Counted from the stretch's first letter, positions 53,675 through 63,859 are shown. The stretch: 64,000 nucleotides of DNA from an uncultured Muribaculaceae bacterium (GCA_934636465.1 CAKUAR010000008.1:28930-92929); one strand, 5' to 3'. Made by a program: numbers and translations. Notes: a model not told the origin generated them from the sequence alone.

Positions 53675-55990
53675 TTATTCCTCTGTTGGCTGAGCCTCTT
53701 GCTGTGCGGCAGGAGCCTCGTTGCCGCCCTCACGGCGTGGACCGCGATTGCCTTCGCGACGCGGACCATGACCACCCTCGCGGCGTGGACCACGGTTGTT
53801 GTCGCGACGGCCATTGTTGCCACCCTCGCGGCGTGGACCGCGGTCACGGCGCTGGCGTTGCTCCTCCACATAGCCTTCAGGCTTTTCTTGCAGAGCACGC
53901 ATTGACAGGCGGAACTTGCCGCTCTTCTTGTCAATCTCAATCAGCTTCACAGTCACAATGTCGCCCTCGTGCAAGCCGCTGGTCTCCATGCTTTCCAGAC
54001 GATCCCAGCTGATTTCGCTTATGTGGAGCAGACCTTCACGACCTGCCATGAACTCTACAAATGCGCCAAATTCAAGAATACTCTTGATTGGACCGGTATA
54101 AACTTTGCCCTCTTCTGGCACTGCTATGATGGCCTTGATGCGCTCCACGGCAGCCTCAATCGAATCCTTGTTGGCAGCAGAGATTTGAATGTCTCCGTGG
54201 CCGTCAACCTCGTCGATTGTGATAGTGGCGCCAGTGGTCTCCTGAATGCCTTGAATCACTTCACCGCCCTTGCCGATGATAGCACCGATGAACTCCTTGT
54301 CAACGGTCATGCTCACCAAGCGTGGCACTTGTGGCTTGTAGTCCTCGCGGGCAGCAGGAATTGCCTCGTTGATAAGTTTCAAGATGTGCAGACGTCCGGC
54401 TTTTGCCTGAAGCAATGCCTTTTCAAGGATTTCGTATGGTAGACCGTCGCACTTTATATCCATCTGTGTGGCTGTGATACCGTCGGCAGTACCAGTCACC
54501 TTGAAGTCCATATCGCCCAAGTGGTCTTCATCGCCAAGAATGTCGCTGAGCACAGCGTGCTTCACATTGCCCTCGTCGGTAATCAAGCCCATTGCAATTC
54601 CGGCAACCGGTTTCTTCAGTTTGATACCAGCATCGAGCATTGCCATGCAGCCGGCGCACACGGTGGCCATAGATGACGAACCGTTTGACTCCAAGATGTC
54701 GCTCACCACACGCACGGTGTAAGGGAAGTCCTCTGGAATCATGCCTTTAAGGGCGCGCCATGCCAAGTGACCGTGACCAATCTCGCGGCGGCTTATGCCG
54801 CGGTTAGCCTTAGCCTCGCCAGTGGCAAATGACGGGAAGTTGTAGTGAAGCAAGAAACGCTGGTTGCTGCGGTTGAGCACGTCGTCCACCAGTTTCTCGT
54901 CGTCCTTGGTGCCAAGTGTGCAGGTTGCCAGTGCTTGTGTCTCGCCACGAGTGAATACAGCCGAACCGTGAGGACCTGACAGATAGTCGGGCCAGCAGGT
55001 GATGGGGCGTATCTCGTCGAGCTTGCGGCCGTCCATGCGTATTCCCTCATCAAGAATACAGCGGCGCACTGCGTCGCGTTGCACTTCGTTGAAGTAACGG
55101 GTAATCATAGGGGTCTTTTCCTCGCGCTCGTCTTCTGGAATTGTCTCCAAGAAATCGTCAAAGGCTTTCTTGAATGAGTCGTTGCGCCATTTCTTGTCGG
55201 CGTTGCCGGCTTTTGCCACGGCATAGCACTTAGGATAAACCTCCTTGCGCAGACGCTCGTGGATTTCCTCGTCGTCAACCTCATGGCAATATTCGCGTTT
55301 AGCTATGCCAAGTTGCTCGGCAAGTTCCTTTTGAGCCAGACACATGGGCTTGATGGCCTCGTGGGCAGCCTTGAGTGCTGCGATGAGGTCGTCTTCGCTC
55401 ACTTCTTCCATCTCGCCTTCAACCATCATGATATTGTCGTATGTAGCACCTACCATCAATTCCATGTCTGCTTCTTTCATCTGGTCGAAAGTCGGGTCGA
55501 TGACAAACTCACCGTTGATGCGTGCAACACGCACCTCCGATATGTATTCCTCAAACGGAACGTCAGAAACTGCGATTGCTGCCGAAGCTGCAAGTCCAGC
55601 CAAAGCGTCTGGCTGGTCAACACCGTCTGACGAGAACATGATTATGTTCACAAAAGTGTTGGCGTGATAGTTCGATGGGAACAATGGGCGCAGCACGCGG
55701 TCAACCAAGCGGGCTGTCAGCACCTCATAGTCGCCGGCACGGCCTTCACGCTTTGTGAAGCCACCGGGGAAACGGCCAAATGCTGAGTACTTCTCTTTAT
55801 ATTCCACTTGAAGAGGCATGAAGTCGGCCCCTTCTTCGGCATCTTGTGCCGAAACCACTGTCGCAAGAAGCATAGTGTTGCCCATGCGCAGCTCAACAGC
55901 TCCATCGGCTTGCTTGGCAAGCTTTCCTGTTTCAAGGGTGATTTCTCGTCCGTCACCCAACACGATGGTTTTCTTCGTAGGTGTTACCAT
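53675..55990 (-). CDS. pnp: Polynucleotide phosphorylase
   Basis: 771 residues. PNPase degrades RNA 3' to 5' with phosphate. Two RNase PH-like domains are separated by a helical linker; the active site lies in the second, with [16 protein letters not shown] (about residues 487-502). The KH domain has [20 protein letters not shown] (about 570), and the S1 domain starts at [20 protein letters not shown]. The last 55 residues are an Arg/Gly-rich tail with four copies of GPRREG. The TAACTTTA promoter is at 56052-56082. Most of the tail DNA is itself repetitive, so it can expand or contract. Confidence 0.97.
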   Translation of the reverse strand: MVTPTKKTIVLGDGREITLETGKLAKQADGAVELRMGNTMLLATVVSAQDAEEGADFMPLQVEYKEKYSAFGRFPGGFTKREGRAGDYEVLTARLVDRVLRPLFPSNYHANTFVNIIMFSSDGVDQPDALAGLAASAAIAVSDVPFEEYISEVRVARINGEFVIDPTFDQMKEADMELMVGATYDNIMMVEGEMEEVSEDDLIAALKAAHEAIKPMCLAQKELAEQLGIAKREYCHEVDDEEIHERLRKEVYPKCYAVAKAGNADKKWRNDSFKKAFDDFLETIPEDEREEKTPMITRYFNEVQRDAVRRCILDEGIRMDGRKLDEIRPITCWPDYLSGPHGSAVFTRGETQALATCTLGTKDDEKLVDDVLNRSNQRFLLHYNFPSFATGEAKANRGISRREIGHGHLAWRALKGMIPEDFPYTVRVVSDILESNGSSSMATVCAGCMAMLDAGIKLKKPVAGIAMGLITDEGNVKHAVLSDILGDEDHLGDMDFKVTGTADGITATQMDIKCDGLPYEILEKALLQAKAGRLHILKLINEAIPAAREDYKPQVPRLVSMTVDKEFIGAIIGKGGEVIQGIQETTGATITIDEVDGHGDIQISAANKDSIEAAVERIKAIIAVPEEGKVYTGPIKSILEFGAFVEFMAGREGLLHISEISWDRLESMETSGLHEGDIVTVKLIEIDKKSGKFRLSMRALQEKPEGYVEEQRQRRDRGPRREGGNNGRRDNNRGPRREGGHGPRREGNRGPRREGGNEAPAAQQEAQPTEE

Positions 55991-56051
55991 ATAAAATTTA
56001 TTGCTTTTTGAATTATTTCTTCTTTTCTTAAGCGAAAAACCTAAAATCTCG

Positions 56052-56082
56052 TAAAGTTACATTTTTTTTACCATTCCGCCAA
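56052..56082 (-). promoter_or_regulatory. Promoter of pnp
   Basis: Minus strand: TTG (56080-56082), 20 bases, TAACTTTA (56052-56059). Leader about 58 bases. Confidence 0.6.
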
Positions 56083-56246
56083 CAAAATCACACCTTATTA
56101 AAAGCGATATGACAACCTGTAACACATTTTGTGCCATTAAGCACATCTTTACCAATTTAGGCACTGTGCCGCCACTGGCTGTCTGGCAGCGTGTGTCGCA
56201 TTTTTTTCATACCTTTGTGCAAGTCAATTTCAAACTGTCACAAATC

Positions 56247-56843
56247 ATGACACCCGAACAACTTTCCGAAGTGAAGAAGATGATGACAGACAAGCTCTAT
56301 AACGCCAATTTCAGCGAACCGCTGATTGAGCTGCTCAACGCCTGCCATGACAAATGCCGCGACTACAACGAGCTGCGCTCCACCGATGTGGCTGGACGCG
56401 ACAAGGCCATTAAAAACCTGCTTGGCCGCACCGGCAAAAGGTGCATAGTCATTCAACCGTTTTTCTGCGACTTCGGGTTCAACATTGAAGTGGGTGAAAA
56501 CTTTTTTGCCAACACCAACCTTTTGATTCTCGACGAGGGCAAGGTGACCTTTGGCGACAACGTGTTCATAGCCCCTAATTGCTCATTCTACACAGCCGGA
56601 CACCCCATCGACAGCGAGCTGCGCAACCAGGGACTCGAATATTCGCTGCCTATCACTGTGGGCAGCGACGTGTGGATTTGTGGCAATGTTACCGTTGTGC
56701 CTGGTGTGACTATCGGCAGCAACACCGTCATAGGTGCCGGCAGCGTGGTCACCCACGACATTCCGAGTGGCGTGGTGGCAGCAGGTAATCCGTGCCGTGT
56801 GATTCGACCCATAACCGAGGCCGACAAGCTCCAGTACCGTTAA
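56247..56843 (+). CDS. Sugar O-acetyltransferase, hexapeptide-repeat (maltose acetyltransferase-like)
   Basis: 198 residues from MTPEQLSEVKKMM; a TACCTTTG -7 box at 56210-56217 supports this start over 56109. An N-terminal helical mac domain is followed by a left-handed beta helix with hexapeptide turns (VFIAPNCSFYTAGHP, with the catalytic His about residue 117, ITVGSDVWICGNVTVVPGVT, IGSNTVIGAGSVVTHDIPSG). It would transfer acetyl from acetyl-CoA to a sugar. It is followed 82 bases later by a hotdog-fold thioesterase, so the two may be co-transcribed. Confidence 0.9.
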   Translation: MTPEQLSEVKKMMTDKLYNANFSEPLIELLNACHDKCRDYNELRSTDVAGRDKAIKNLLGRTGKRCIVIQPFFCDFGFNIEVGENFFANTNLLILDEGKVTFGDNVFIAPNCSFYTAGHPIDSELRNQGLEYSLPITVGSDVWICGNVTVVPGVTIGSNTVIGAGSVVTHDIPSGVVAAGNPCRVIRPITEADKLQYR

Positions 56844-56925
56844 TCACACAGGCTGGCGGCATTTCGCCGAGTTAGGCTTTAGACATTTATAATTTCAGAA
56901 ACTATTTTTCAGCTAAACAAGAGAT

Positions 56926-57297
56926 ATGGAAACAGGACTTTCACATCAGAGCACAATCACCGTGGGCGAGCAGCATCTGGCTTGCGCACTGGGCAGTGGC
57001 GACCTTCGCGTATTTGCCACCCCTGCCATGCTCGCACTCATGGAAAACGCCGCAATGCTTGCCGTGGCACCACAGCTTGAGAGCGGACAAAGCACTGTGG
57101 GCGGCTTCATCACGTCGTCGCACATTCGCCCCACGGGCATAGGTCACAGCGTGACTGCCACTGCCGAGCTGATTGAGGTCAAAGGACGCAAACTGAAGTT
57201 CAAGGTGTCGGCTGCCGACGAGCAAGGGCTGATAGGCGAGGGCGAACACCTGCGCTTCATCATCGACAAAGAGCAGTTTCTGCAAAAATTGAAATGA
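56926..57297 (+). CDS. Hotdog-fold thioesterase (FlK-like)
   Basis: 123 residues. The segments FATPAMLALMENAAML (about residues 29-44) and GFITSSHIRPTGIGHSV match the fluoroacetyl-CoA thioesterase-like branch of the hotdog superfamily, in which Thr, Glu and His form the active site; Thr31, Glu39 and His65 are good candidates. Its substrate is probably a short acyl-CoA; fluoroacetyl-CoA itself is unlikely in this organism. It converges with the DedA-family gene. Confidence 0.8.
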   Translation: METGLSHQSTITVGEQHLACALGSGDLRVFATPAMLALMENAAMLAVAPQLESGQSTVGGFITSSHIRPTGIGHSVTATAELIEVKGRKLKFKVSAADEQGLIGEGEHLRFIIDKEQFLQKLK

Positions 57298-57313
57298 CGG
57301 CTGTGTTGCGTGG

Positions 57314-57775
57314 TCAAAACAAGGAGCAAAAACCAAGTGTTCCCCAAATGACAAGCGCATAGCGTATGGCCTTGCCTATGGTCATAGTGGTCAGCACTAT
57401 GGGCACATTGGCTCTCATATAGCCAAGTGCCACGGTTATTGCACTGCCTAAAATGGGCACGAAGGCGAAAAACGCCATGCACGCACCCCTACCTCGGCAA
57501 AAGGCCTCGGCTTTGTCGAGTTTTTCTTTTTTTACATGGGCATATTTCTCTATCCATGCCAAGTTGCCCAAATGACCAAGCCAGTAGCATGTCAGTCCGC
57601 CAAGCACATTGCCGGCAAGGGCTGCCACAAGGCACAACCACGGCGTGAGGTGCAACGGCCCCACGCATGCCACCAGCACGGCTTCGGAGCTAAGAGGCAC
57701 TACACTGCCTGCCACAAACGACGACAAAAACAATCCAAAATATCCCCATTCGGTCAAAAAAGCTATTATATCCAT
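57314..57775 (-). CDS. DedA/YqaA-family membrane protein
   Basis: 153 residues from MDIIAFLTEWGYFGLFLSSF (four more if started at 57787). About four hydrophobic segments include AGSVVPLSSEAVLVACVG and the re-entrant-type GNVLGGLTCYWLGHLGN, the SNARE-associated (VTT) domain of DedA proteins. Relatives translocate undecaprenyl phosphate or phospholipids. The short length is that of the YqaA branch. The substrate is not known for this branch. Confidence 0.85.
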   Translation of the reverse strand: MDIIAFLTEWGYFGLFLSSFVAGSVVPLSSEAVLVACVGPLHLTPWLCLVAALAGNVLGGLTCYWLGHLGNLAWIEKYAHVKKEKLDKAEAFCRGRGACMAFFAFVPILGSAITVALGYMRANVPIVLTTMTIGKAIRYALVIWGTLGFCSLF

Positions 57776-57907
57776 GCTTTGTTTCAAAAGTTGTGGCGCA
57801 TAGTCTCGTCAATGCGTCAAAAAAAAATCGGGCGCAAGTTACGTTTTTAAGCCCACACAGCCAAATCAGCATGGCGGGCAAAACGCCAATTTCACATTTT
57901 TTCAATT

Positions 57908-60166
57908 TCACCGCTCTGGCACGAACTCCAGAACCCAGGCGTCGCTTGGAGCTATGGCCGTGTCGATGTGCGCTACGCCGTCGGCACCGCTGACGCCGAT
58001 TTTTCGGCGCGACTTGTCGTCAATTCTGAATATTTTGCACTTTCCGCGCATGCCGTAGTCTGCGGCGTTTATGTCGAACTTAATAGGCACGGCAGCACTT
58101 TTGCTTATGTTTGCCATAGCCACCGCCAGACAGCCGTCAGCCGACCGCCATGCGCCCACGCACACCACCGGCACAGGTTTGCTGAACTCCTTGACCGTGT
58201 TGCCGCTTCGCCCGGCATATATTGAAATCTGCGATATGTCGATGTTTTCTTCGGGTATTGGGAACTTGGGCGGACGCACAAACACACCGTTGAGCAGATA
58301 TTTCAAGACGCGCTGCCGCACTATGGCAAGTTTCATCAAAAACGCCACTTCATCGCCGCGACAATTGTTAAGAAACTTGTGATAATTGGCTATGGTGGGC
58401 TGCATGCCCCATGCAAATTCCTTTGCCTGCTCCATTCTGAACTGGCTGTTGTATTTTTCTGGCAACGGCTTCTCTCTATTTGCCGGGCGGTATTTGTCGG
58501 GCCACTTGTCGTCATATGGCGGATAGGTGAGCGACGAGTAGCTGCCAAACGTTATGGCATAGTCGTGATAGACCGCTTGGTAAAGCGGAATGGTCTCCAC
58601 GCTGCCCACGCCCAAATATCGCTCACGGCTTGCCTCAAGCGTCAAGAAAAGGTCGAGATACGGAATCCAGTCCTCGCCAGACCCCTCGCCGCCAAGCACC
58701 ACATGCTTGCCTTTTGCGCCGGCGCGGATTTTTTTTGTCATTTCCCCAAAGCCGCTTACCCACGAGTTGCCGCCGCCAAGTACGTGTCCGTGAGACTTCA
58801 CATAGCACGGCAGGTTTGAGCAGGCTTGGTCCATATACACACCGCTCACTCCATAGTCGTTGACCACGGTGTCGGCTATCGAGGCATATTTGTTTTGCCA
58901 GAACTGCGTGCCCAGGCACATTGGCGTTATGCCGCGTCCGGTGAAAATGTTTGCCACGGCCGAGAAGTCACGTCCGTTGTGCCCTCTTGCGGCATAGTCG
59001 GCGGCATGCTCACGCTTAAAGCTCTCGGTGGTGTTTCCCCACTGAAATGAGTTCATATACACTATTGCGTTAACACCTTTGCGCTTGGCCTTTGCCACGG
59101 CATCGGTGAAACGCTGTGCTCCCTCGCGCGGTGGCAGATAGTCGGGGAATCCCTCGTCGTAGGAGCAGCCATGCCACCAGTGCCAAAACACGCTGACCGG
59201 CAGTTTCAGCCGCTGCTGTGCGTCGAGAGCCTCGGTCAGCACATTGTCGGAGTAGCCGCGGTTCCACACCCACAGCGCCGTTTGCGTGACCCACTTTGGT
59301 AGTAAGCCGCGCTTCAGTCGGCTTTCCTTGCACCAATGCTGTTTTGTGCCCCAATCCCTGTAAAGCTCGGCTGCCGTCAGCCAGTCGCCTTTCATTGTGC
59401 CAATCACTGCCTTATAGGGTACTGCCACTTCGTCTTTGCCAGTGGCGTAGGGCAGCAGGTTCATCACCGAAAAGCATGTGTGGTTGGCTGTGAGTGCCAA
59501 GTGATATTCCTTGATGTTGGCCAGTGTGTCTTGCGATGAAAAATAAAGCATGTCGTCTGTTGCCTTGCCGCACAAAGCCATCAGCTGCATCGACAGCGAC
59601 CCTGGGCTGCTCCATCTCATTCGCTTCACTGGATTTTTGTCGCTTATGCCTCGCCGTGGGTTTTTATCCACACTGCCGAGCCATGTGGCCACTGCCAACT
59701 CCTCGTCGCCCAGATTGCGCAGTCGTGCCACAATCGGAAATTCCACATCTATCAAGTCGCGTCGTGCCACGCCTTTCATCTTCATGCTCCAGTATGCAAG
59801 TGGCTTTTCCTTATCCACTTCAACGGAGGCTGTAAACACAAATCCGCTGTCGCCGCTCCACACTATCTGCAAAGCTGTGCCGCTAAGCTTGTTGACCGCC
59901 ACGTGGTTCACCCCGAAATCGGCCAGGCGGCCGTTGGGCTCATGCACTTGCCACAGACGTTCTGGCGGTAGCGAGGTGTCAATCAATTCCTTGTTTTCAA
60001 CTAAATTTTTCATCGACACCACGTCGCCCTTGTCGTCTATCGTCAATGATATTTGGCGGTTGCCAATGGTCTCCGTGCCAGCCAGCGCCACGCCTGTGGC
60101 ACAAGCCACGGCCAGCAGCAATGTTAAAAACCTGTTCTTGATTTTTCGTTGAATTTCATTTTTCAT
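57908..60166 (-). CDS. Secreted TIM-barrel protein, putative glycoside hydrolase (DUF6259-like)
   Basis: 752 residues from MKNEIQRKIKNRFLTLLLAV, a signal peptide. The N-terminal 270 residues are beta-rich (QISLTIDDKGDVVSMKNLVE). The centre resembles a (beta/alpha)8 barrel: FWHWWHGCSYDEGFPDYLPP, VNAIVYMNSFQWG, GVSGVYMDQACSN (about residue 452) and HVVLGGEGSGEDW. The Asp in YMDQ and Glu in GGEGSGE are candidate catalytic acids. A C-terminal beta domain follows. I recall DUF6259 proteins with this layout, but no activity is certain. It lies 37 bases after the transporter ATPase gene, so it may be in the same operon. Confidence 0.6.
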   Translation of the reverse strand: MKNEIQRKIKNRFLTLLLAVACATGVALAGTETIGNRQISLTIDDKGDVVSMKNLVENKELIDTSLPPERLWQVHEPNGRLADFGVNHVAVNKLSGTALQIVWSGDSGFVFTASVEVDKEKPLAYWSMKMKGVARRDLIDVEFPIVARLRNLGDEELAVATWLGSVDKNPRRGISDKNPVKRMRWSSPGSLSMQLMALCGKATDDMLYFSSQDTLANIKEYHLALTANHTCFSVMNLLPYATGKDEVAVPYKAVIGTMKGDWLTAAELYRDWGTKQHWCKESRLKRGLLPKWVTQTALWVWNRGYSDNVLTEALDAQQRLKLPVSVFWHWWHGCSYDEGFPDYLPPREGAQRFTDAVAKAKRKGVNAIVYMNSFQWGNTTESFKREHAADYAARGHNGRDFSAVANIFTGRGITPMCLGTQFWQNKYASIADTVVNDYGVSGVYMDQACSNLPCYVKSHGHVLGGGNSWVSGFGEMTKKIRAGAKGKHVVLGGEGSGEDWIPYLDLFLTLEASRERYLGVGSVETIPLYQAVYHDYAITFGSYSSLTYPPYDDKWPDKYRPANREKPLPEKYNSQFRMEQAKEFAWGMQPTIANYHKFLNNCRGDEVAFLMKLAIVRQRVLKYLLNGVFVRPPKFPIPEENIDISQISIYAGRSGNTVKEFSKPVPVVCVGAWRSADGCLAVAMANISKSAAVPIKFDINAADYGMRGKCKIFRIDDKSRRKIGVSGADGVAHIDTAIAPSDAWVLEFVPER

Positions 60167-60203
60167 GTGCGTCTGTTTAAGTTCGTTTTGCGCCATTGCC
60201 GGC

Positions 60204-61184
60204 TCATCGCTTTAGCTTGGCAAGCATTTGCTCCACGCTGCCGCATTTTTCGCCGTTTATTGCAATTTGTGATAGCGAATTGGCCACGACAGTCACTTCT
60301 GCGGCATCAGTCACGCCTATGCCGTTGCGCAGCAGCGCGTTTGTCATGCAGCGCCGCAAAGCCTCGTTGCCGCACTCAAGCCTCACTGCTGTGTAAGTGT
60401 CGATTTTGGGCTCAAAATCGCAAAGCGAGGCGTTGAAAGCCAATGCCTGCGAGCCAAACATGCGATTCATTGCATCGCTGTCCATAACCACCGTTTCGGT
60501 GCTTCCTGCCACCACTGAGCCGTCGTTGCACACCACCCACAGGTCGTCGGCAAGCAACAGCGATTGTGATATGTCGTGGCTCGACAGCAGCACGGCCTTG
60601 TGCTGGTCGCGCGCCAAGTGGTGCAGCAGCTCCATGGTTTCCACACGGCTTGCTACATCAAGAAATGCCGTTGGCTCATCAAGCACTATCACTGGCGTTT
60701 GCTGCGCCAGCGCCTTTGCAATCATGGCTTTTTGACGCTCGCCGTCGCTCAGTTGTGCCACAAACGTGTCGGCCTTGTGCTCCATGCCCACACTGGCTAT
60801 CGCGTCAGCCACCACTTGCCGGTCATCGTCGTCAAGGCGACCCAAAAAGCCGGTGTGTGGTTGCCGGCCCATGGCCACAAGCTCACTCACTGTGAGTCCG
60901 CCCACAGCCACACGGTCGGTAGATACAAGTCCCAGCAGTTTGGCAAGTTCGTGCTTGCCATATTTCGTCATGTCGCGCCCGGCTATCTCTATGCTGCCGG
61001 CCAGCGGTTTGTCGGCACAGGTCAATGCTCGGAGCAGCGTGGATTTTCCTGCGCCGTTGCGACCCAGCAGTGCAGCCATGCGGCCGGTGTCAAGGCTTAA
61101 ATTCAAGCCTTTAAGCACCGTTGCGCTGCAGCCTTTCTTGCCACGATAGCCAACAGCCAAGTTATGTGTCGTCAGTATTGCCAT
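60204..61184 (-). CDS. FecE-type ABC transporter ATPase
   Basis: 326 residues. Walker A GRNGAGKST (about 41-49), Q-loop region, signature LSDGERQKAMIAKALAQ, Walker B VIVLDEPTAFLD and the switch His in LLSSHDIS are all present. This is the FecE/BtuD/FhuC group that powers uptake of iron-siderophore, heme or cobalamin. The last 75 residues extend beyond the standard length and include ECGNEALRRCMTNALLRNG. It follows the permease gene by 15 bases. Confidence 0.93.
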   Translation of the reverse strand: MAILTTHNLAVGYRGKKGCSATVLKGLNLSLDTGRMAALLGRNGAGKSTLLRALTCADKPLAGSIEIAGRDMTKYGKHELAKLLGLVSTDRVAVGGLTVSELVAMGRQPHTGFLGRLDDDDRQVVADAIASVGMEHKADTFVAQLSDGERQKAMIAKALAQQTPVIVLDEPTAFLDVASRVETMELLHHLARDQHKAVLLSSHDISQSLLLADDLWVVCNDGSVVAGSTETVVMDSDAMNRMFGSQALAFNASLCDFEPKIDTYTAVRLECGNEALRRCMTNALLRNGIGVTDAAEVTVVANSLSQIAINGEKCGSVEQMLAKLKR

Positions 61185-61199
61185 GCTTGTGCCTTGCCG

Positions 61200-62249
61200 T
61201 CAGTTGAAATATTGTATGCGTTTGCGATTCAATATCACATAGATTATGATTGGCACGCCAACTATGGGCGTGATTGCATTTATGGGTATTATGCCGCGCT
61301 CGTTGGTCACACTTATCAGGGTGCATAGCAGCGTCACGTCGGCTCCGGCGAGCAGTGTGGCAGGCAGCAGGCGGGCATGGTCACTCGTGTTCAGAGCCAA
61401 CCTTGCTATGTGAGGCACCACAAGCCCCACAAAGCCTATCGGGCCGCAATAAGCCGTCACCACCGCCGTCAGCACACCAGTCACAAGCAGCAGCACATTT
61501 CGTGTGAGCCGTGTGTTAACCCCCAGGTTTTCGGCATAGCGTGTGCCAAGCAGCAAGGCGTTTAGCGGCTTTATCATCAGCATGGCAGCCGCAAGTGTCA
61601 CCACAGTCACTCCTGCAAATAGGGGCAACTGCTCCATGCTCACGCTGCTGAAGTTGCCAAATCCCCATGCTACATAGTTACGCACTCCGTCCTCACTCGC
61701 CACCGAGTTGAGCAACGACACAACGCTCGATGTCAAGTAGCTGACAAGTATGCCCAATATCAAGAGCATTGCCGAGCTGTGAAGCACCACGGAAAACAAC
61801 ATCAGCAGAGCCAGCACGGCACCCGAACCCACCAAGGCTCCTATGAGTGTGGCCACATAGCCGCTTGTGGCCTCACCAGCCATGCCGCCTATAGTGCCGC
61901 CCATGGCAAGCATCACCACTGCCACGCCAAACCCGGCGCCCGACGACACACCCAGTATCGACGGACCGGCAAGTGGATTATTAAACGTGGTTTGGAGCAG
62001 CAACCCCGACACCGACAGTGCCGCGCCGGCAAGCATTGCCACTATCACCATGGGCAAACGCGACTGCAGCACAATCACTTTCCATGCGGTGTTGTTGCTG
62101 CCACGGCCGAGCAGTATGTCGGCCACCGACTTGGCATCTATGTCAACAGAGCCAAACAGCATGCACAAGGCCATGAGAGCAAGCAGTGCCAGCGTCAGCA
62201 CCGCCATAACCACAGTCCACCTTTTTGTTGCTGCTTTTGCCATTGTCAT
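61200..62249 (-). CDS. FecCD-family ABC transporter permease
   Basis: 349 residues with about ten membrane helices. LSVSGLLLQTTFNNPLAGPSILGVSSGAGFG (in two adjoining segments) is the hallmark of FecCD/BtuC permeases; the cytoplasmic GTRYAENLGV and CGPIGFVGLVVPHIAR coupling helix follow. It would form a homodimer with the ATPase to import iron chelates or cobalamin. It is 12 bases after the binding-protein gene. Confidence 0.95.
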   Translation of the reverse strand: MTMAKAATKRWTVVMAVLTLALLALMALCMLFGSVDIDAKSVADILLGRGSNNTAWKVIVLQSRLPMVIVAMLAGAALSVSGLLLQTTFNNPLAGPSILGVSSGAGFGVAVVMLAMGGTIGGMAGEATSGYVATLIGALVGSGAVLALLMLFSVVLHSSAMLLILGILVSYLTSSVVSLLNSVASEDGVRNYVAWGFGNFSSVSMEQLPLFAGVTVVTLAAAMLMIKPLNALLLGTRYAENLGVNTRLTRNVLLLVTGVLTAVVTAYCGPIGFVGLVVPHIARLALNTSDHARLLPATLLAGADVTLLCTLISVTNERGIIPINAITPIVGVPIIIYVILNRKRIQYFN

Positions 62250-62261
62250 GCGCCTATAAAA

Positions 62262-63410
62262 TCATTTGTCAGCCAACGGCTTGTAATAGCGCATTTGCCA
62301 GTGTGTCTTTACATTCGGGTGGAATATGGTGTAATATTCGTTGAGCAGCCTTTCTGGGTGAAACGGAAACTCCTCGAATATGTGGCAATTTTGCGTGTCG
62401 CAAAACCACACATGGCGGTTCTTGAACGCATCAAACTGGTCGTTAAGTCCATAGCCAGCCTTCAAATCGGCATACGAGCTCACGCCAAACGCCTTTATAA
62501 GCCACACATCAGCATGCTGTGCCTTGACAAGCACCTGGTTGAAATCGAGTGTCAGTGAGCCTGTGCTCTTATCGTCGGCCCACGGCCAGTCGCCTCCGGC
62601 ATCTTCTATCAGCCTAGCCATGTAGCTTTGGCCTCCAGGCACGTTCCACACGCCACTCACCACGGTTTCAGTCAGCACAAGCGGACGTTTGCCGCCCGAC
62701 TTTGCCACTTCGGCCTTTATGCGGTTGTAGTTGGTTTTAACCTCATTAAATATCGAGTCGGCCACATCAAGTTTGCCAAGCAATGCCCCATAAAACTTTA
62801 TCCACTCGGCGCGTCCAAGCGGAGTACCCTCCATGTAGTCGGCACACTCTATAATCGGAATGTTGAGCTTTGCAATTTGTCCGTAAGTGCCGTCCTGAAA
62901 CGGTGACAGCAATATGCCATCGGGTGACATGTTGATTACCTTTTCCACCGATGGAGTCATCGACGAGCCGCAATCAGTCACGCTGCCGTTTTTCAGCCCG
63001 GCAAGCACAAGCGAGTCAGTGAAAAAGTTGGTGTCGCACACGCCTTTCACTGATGAACCACAGCCCAGCTCCTCCATAACAGCCGTGTGTACCGACGAAT
63101 ACACCAGCGCGTTTTTCAGAGGCGTGCGCACAACTGTGCCTTGAGGCAAATTGCCAGGCAAGTCCTCGTCAGACGGCACAAGGATATATGTGTGGAGCAC
63201 CTGTCCTTTCTTCCACGGGTCCTTAACCACCACTTTTGTGTAAGTAGGCTGCACCTCCATATCCAGAAGTTGCGCATCAGTAATCACCGAGTCCTGTGAG
63301 CCGGCAGCTTTGTCGGCAGTGCCATTGCTGCATGCCGCCCAAGCCAGACACGCCCACACCAAAAGCAAAACTCTAAACCATTTACTTGTCATAAAGTATT
63401 TAGTAGTCAT
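62262..63410 (-). CDS. FecB/BtuF-type substrate-binding lipoprotein
   Basis: 382 residues (a second start at 63392). The signal peptide ends in a lipobox LAWAAC, so it is membrane-anchored. Two alpha/beta lobes joined by a helix match class III binding proteins: VVRTPLKNALVYSSVHTAVM, SPDGILLSPFQDG and LTETVVSGVWNVPGGQSYMA. The substrate might be an iron chelate or corrinoid; I see no cobalamin riboswitch upstream, so I do not assign it. It is the first gene of the operon. No TonB-dependent receptor is in this window. Confidence 0.88.
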   Translation of the reverse strand: MTTKYFMTSKWFRVLLLVWACLAWAACSNGTADKAAGSQDSVITDAQLLDMEVQPTYTKVVVKDPWKKGQVLHTYILVPSDEDLPGNLPQGTVVRTPLKNALVYSSVHTAVMEELGCGSSVKGVCDTNFFTDSLVLAGLKNGSVTDCGSSMTPSVEKVINMSPDGILLSPFQDGTYGQIAKLNIPIIECADYMEGTPLGRAEWIKFYGALLGKLDVADSIFNEVKTNYNRIKAEVAKSGGKRPLVLTETVVSGVWNVPGGQSYMARLIEDAGGDWPWADDKSTGSLTLDFNQVLVKAQHADVWLIKAFGVSSYADLKAGYGLNDQFDAFKNRHVWFCDTQNCHIFEEFPFHPERLLNEYYTIFHPNVKTHWQMRYYKPLADK

Positions 63411-63530
63411 ATCTTAATCAAACAAATTCACAAAACAAGTCCTTCAAACAAGTTCCTCTAAAAAATAATCTGAAAATCTTTAACCATCTGCAAAAATAGC
63501 CATAAACTTCAACATTCCCAACCACCACGC

Positions 63531-63558
63531 TGCAGATTCAATATTGCAGATTCAATAA
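63531..63558. repeat. Two tandem copies of a 14-bp repeat
   Basis: TGCAGATTCAATAT followed directly by TGCAGATTCAATAA, differing only in the last base. It lies about 120 bases upstream of the binding-protein gene and could be a pair of regulator sites. Confidence 0.6.
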
Positions 63559-63594
63559 TGTACAAGTGAATTTTGCAATATTTACAACAAAGAC

Positions 63595-63637
63595 AAAAAA
63601 AATAGCTGATAACTCGTGAGAAGTATCAGCCATTTTT
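63595..63637. terminator. Bidirectional terminator upstream of the uptake operon
   Basis: GCTGATA (63605-63611) with TATCAGC (63624-63630), eight A on the left and TTTTT on the right. Confidence 0.65.
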
Positions 63638-63859
63638 CATGTGTTAAATGCTTTTAAAAATAGCAGTAATTCCGTTTGGGTAACTAATAACACATATCTG
63701 CTTTAGATTACTTTCTTCTGCGATTATCTTCGCGAATATTGTACATTCAAAATGGAAGTGCAAAACTTGTGGGGGAAAATAATATGAAAAACACCGCAGG
63801 TTTGCCTAACGGCTGGGGCGCGCAGCCCCAAAGAGTGTACAACGTCAGTCAATCAAGCA

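Noticed and set aside
61779..62558. Long plus-strand open frame opposite the permease gene
   Set aside because: It is rich in His, Gln and Cys, has no domain pattern, and is fully antisense to a gene with clear FecCD motifs.
63411..63700. Cobalamin riboswitch before the FecB-type gene
   Set aside because: I found no B12-box consensus or the expected helices, so corrinoid uptake is not assigned.
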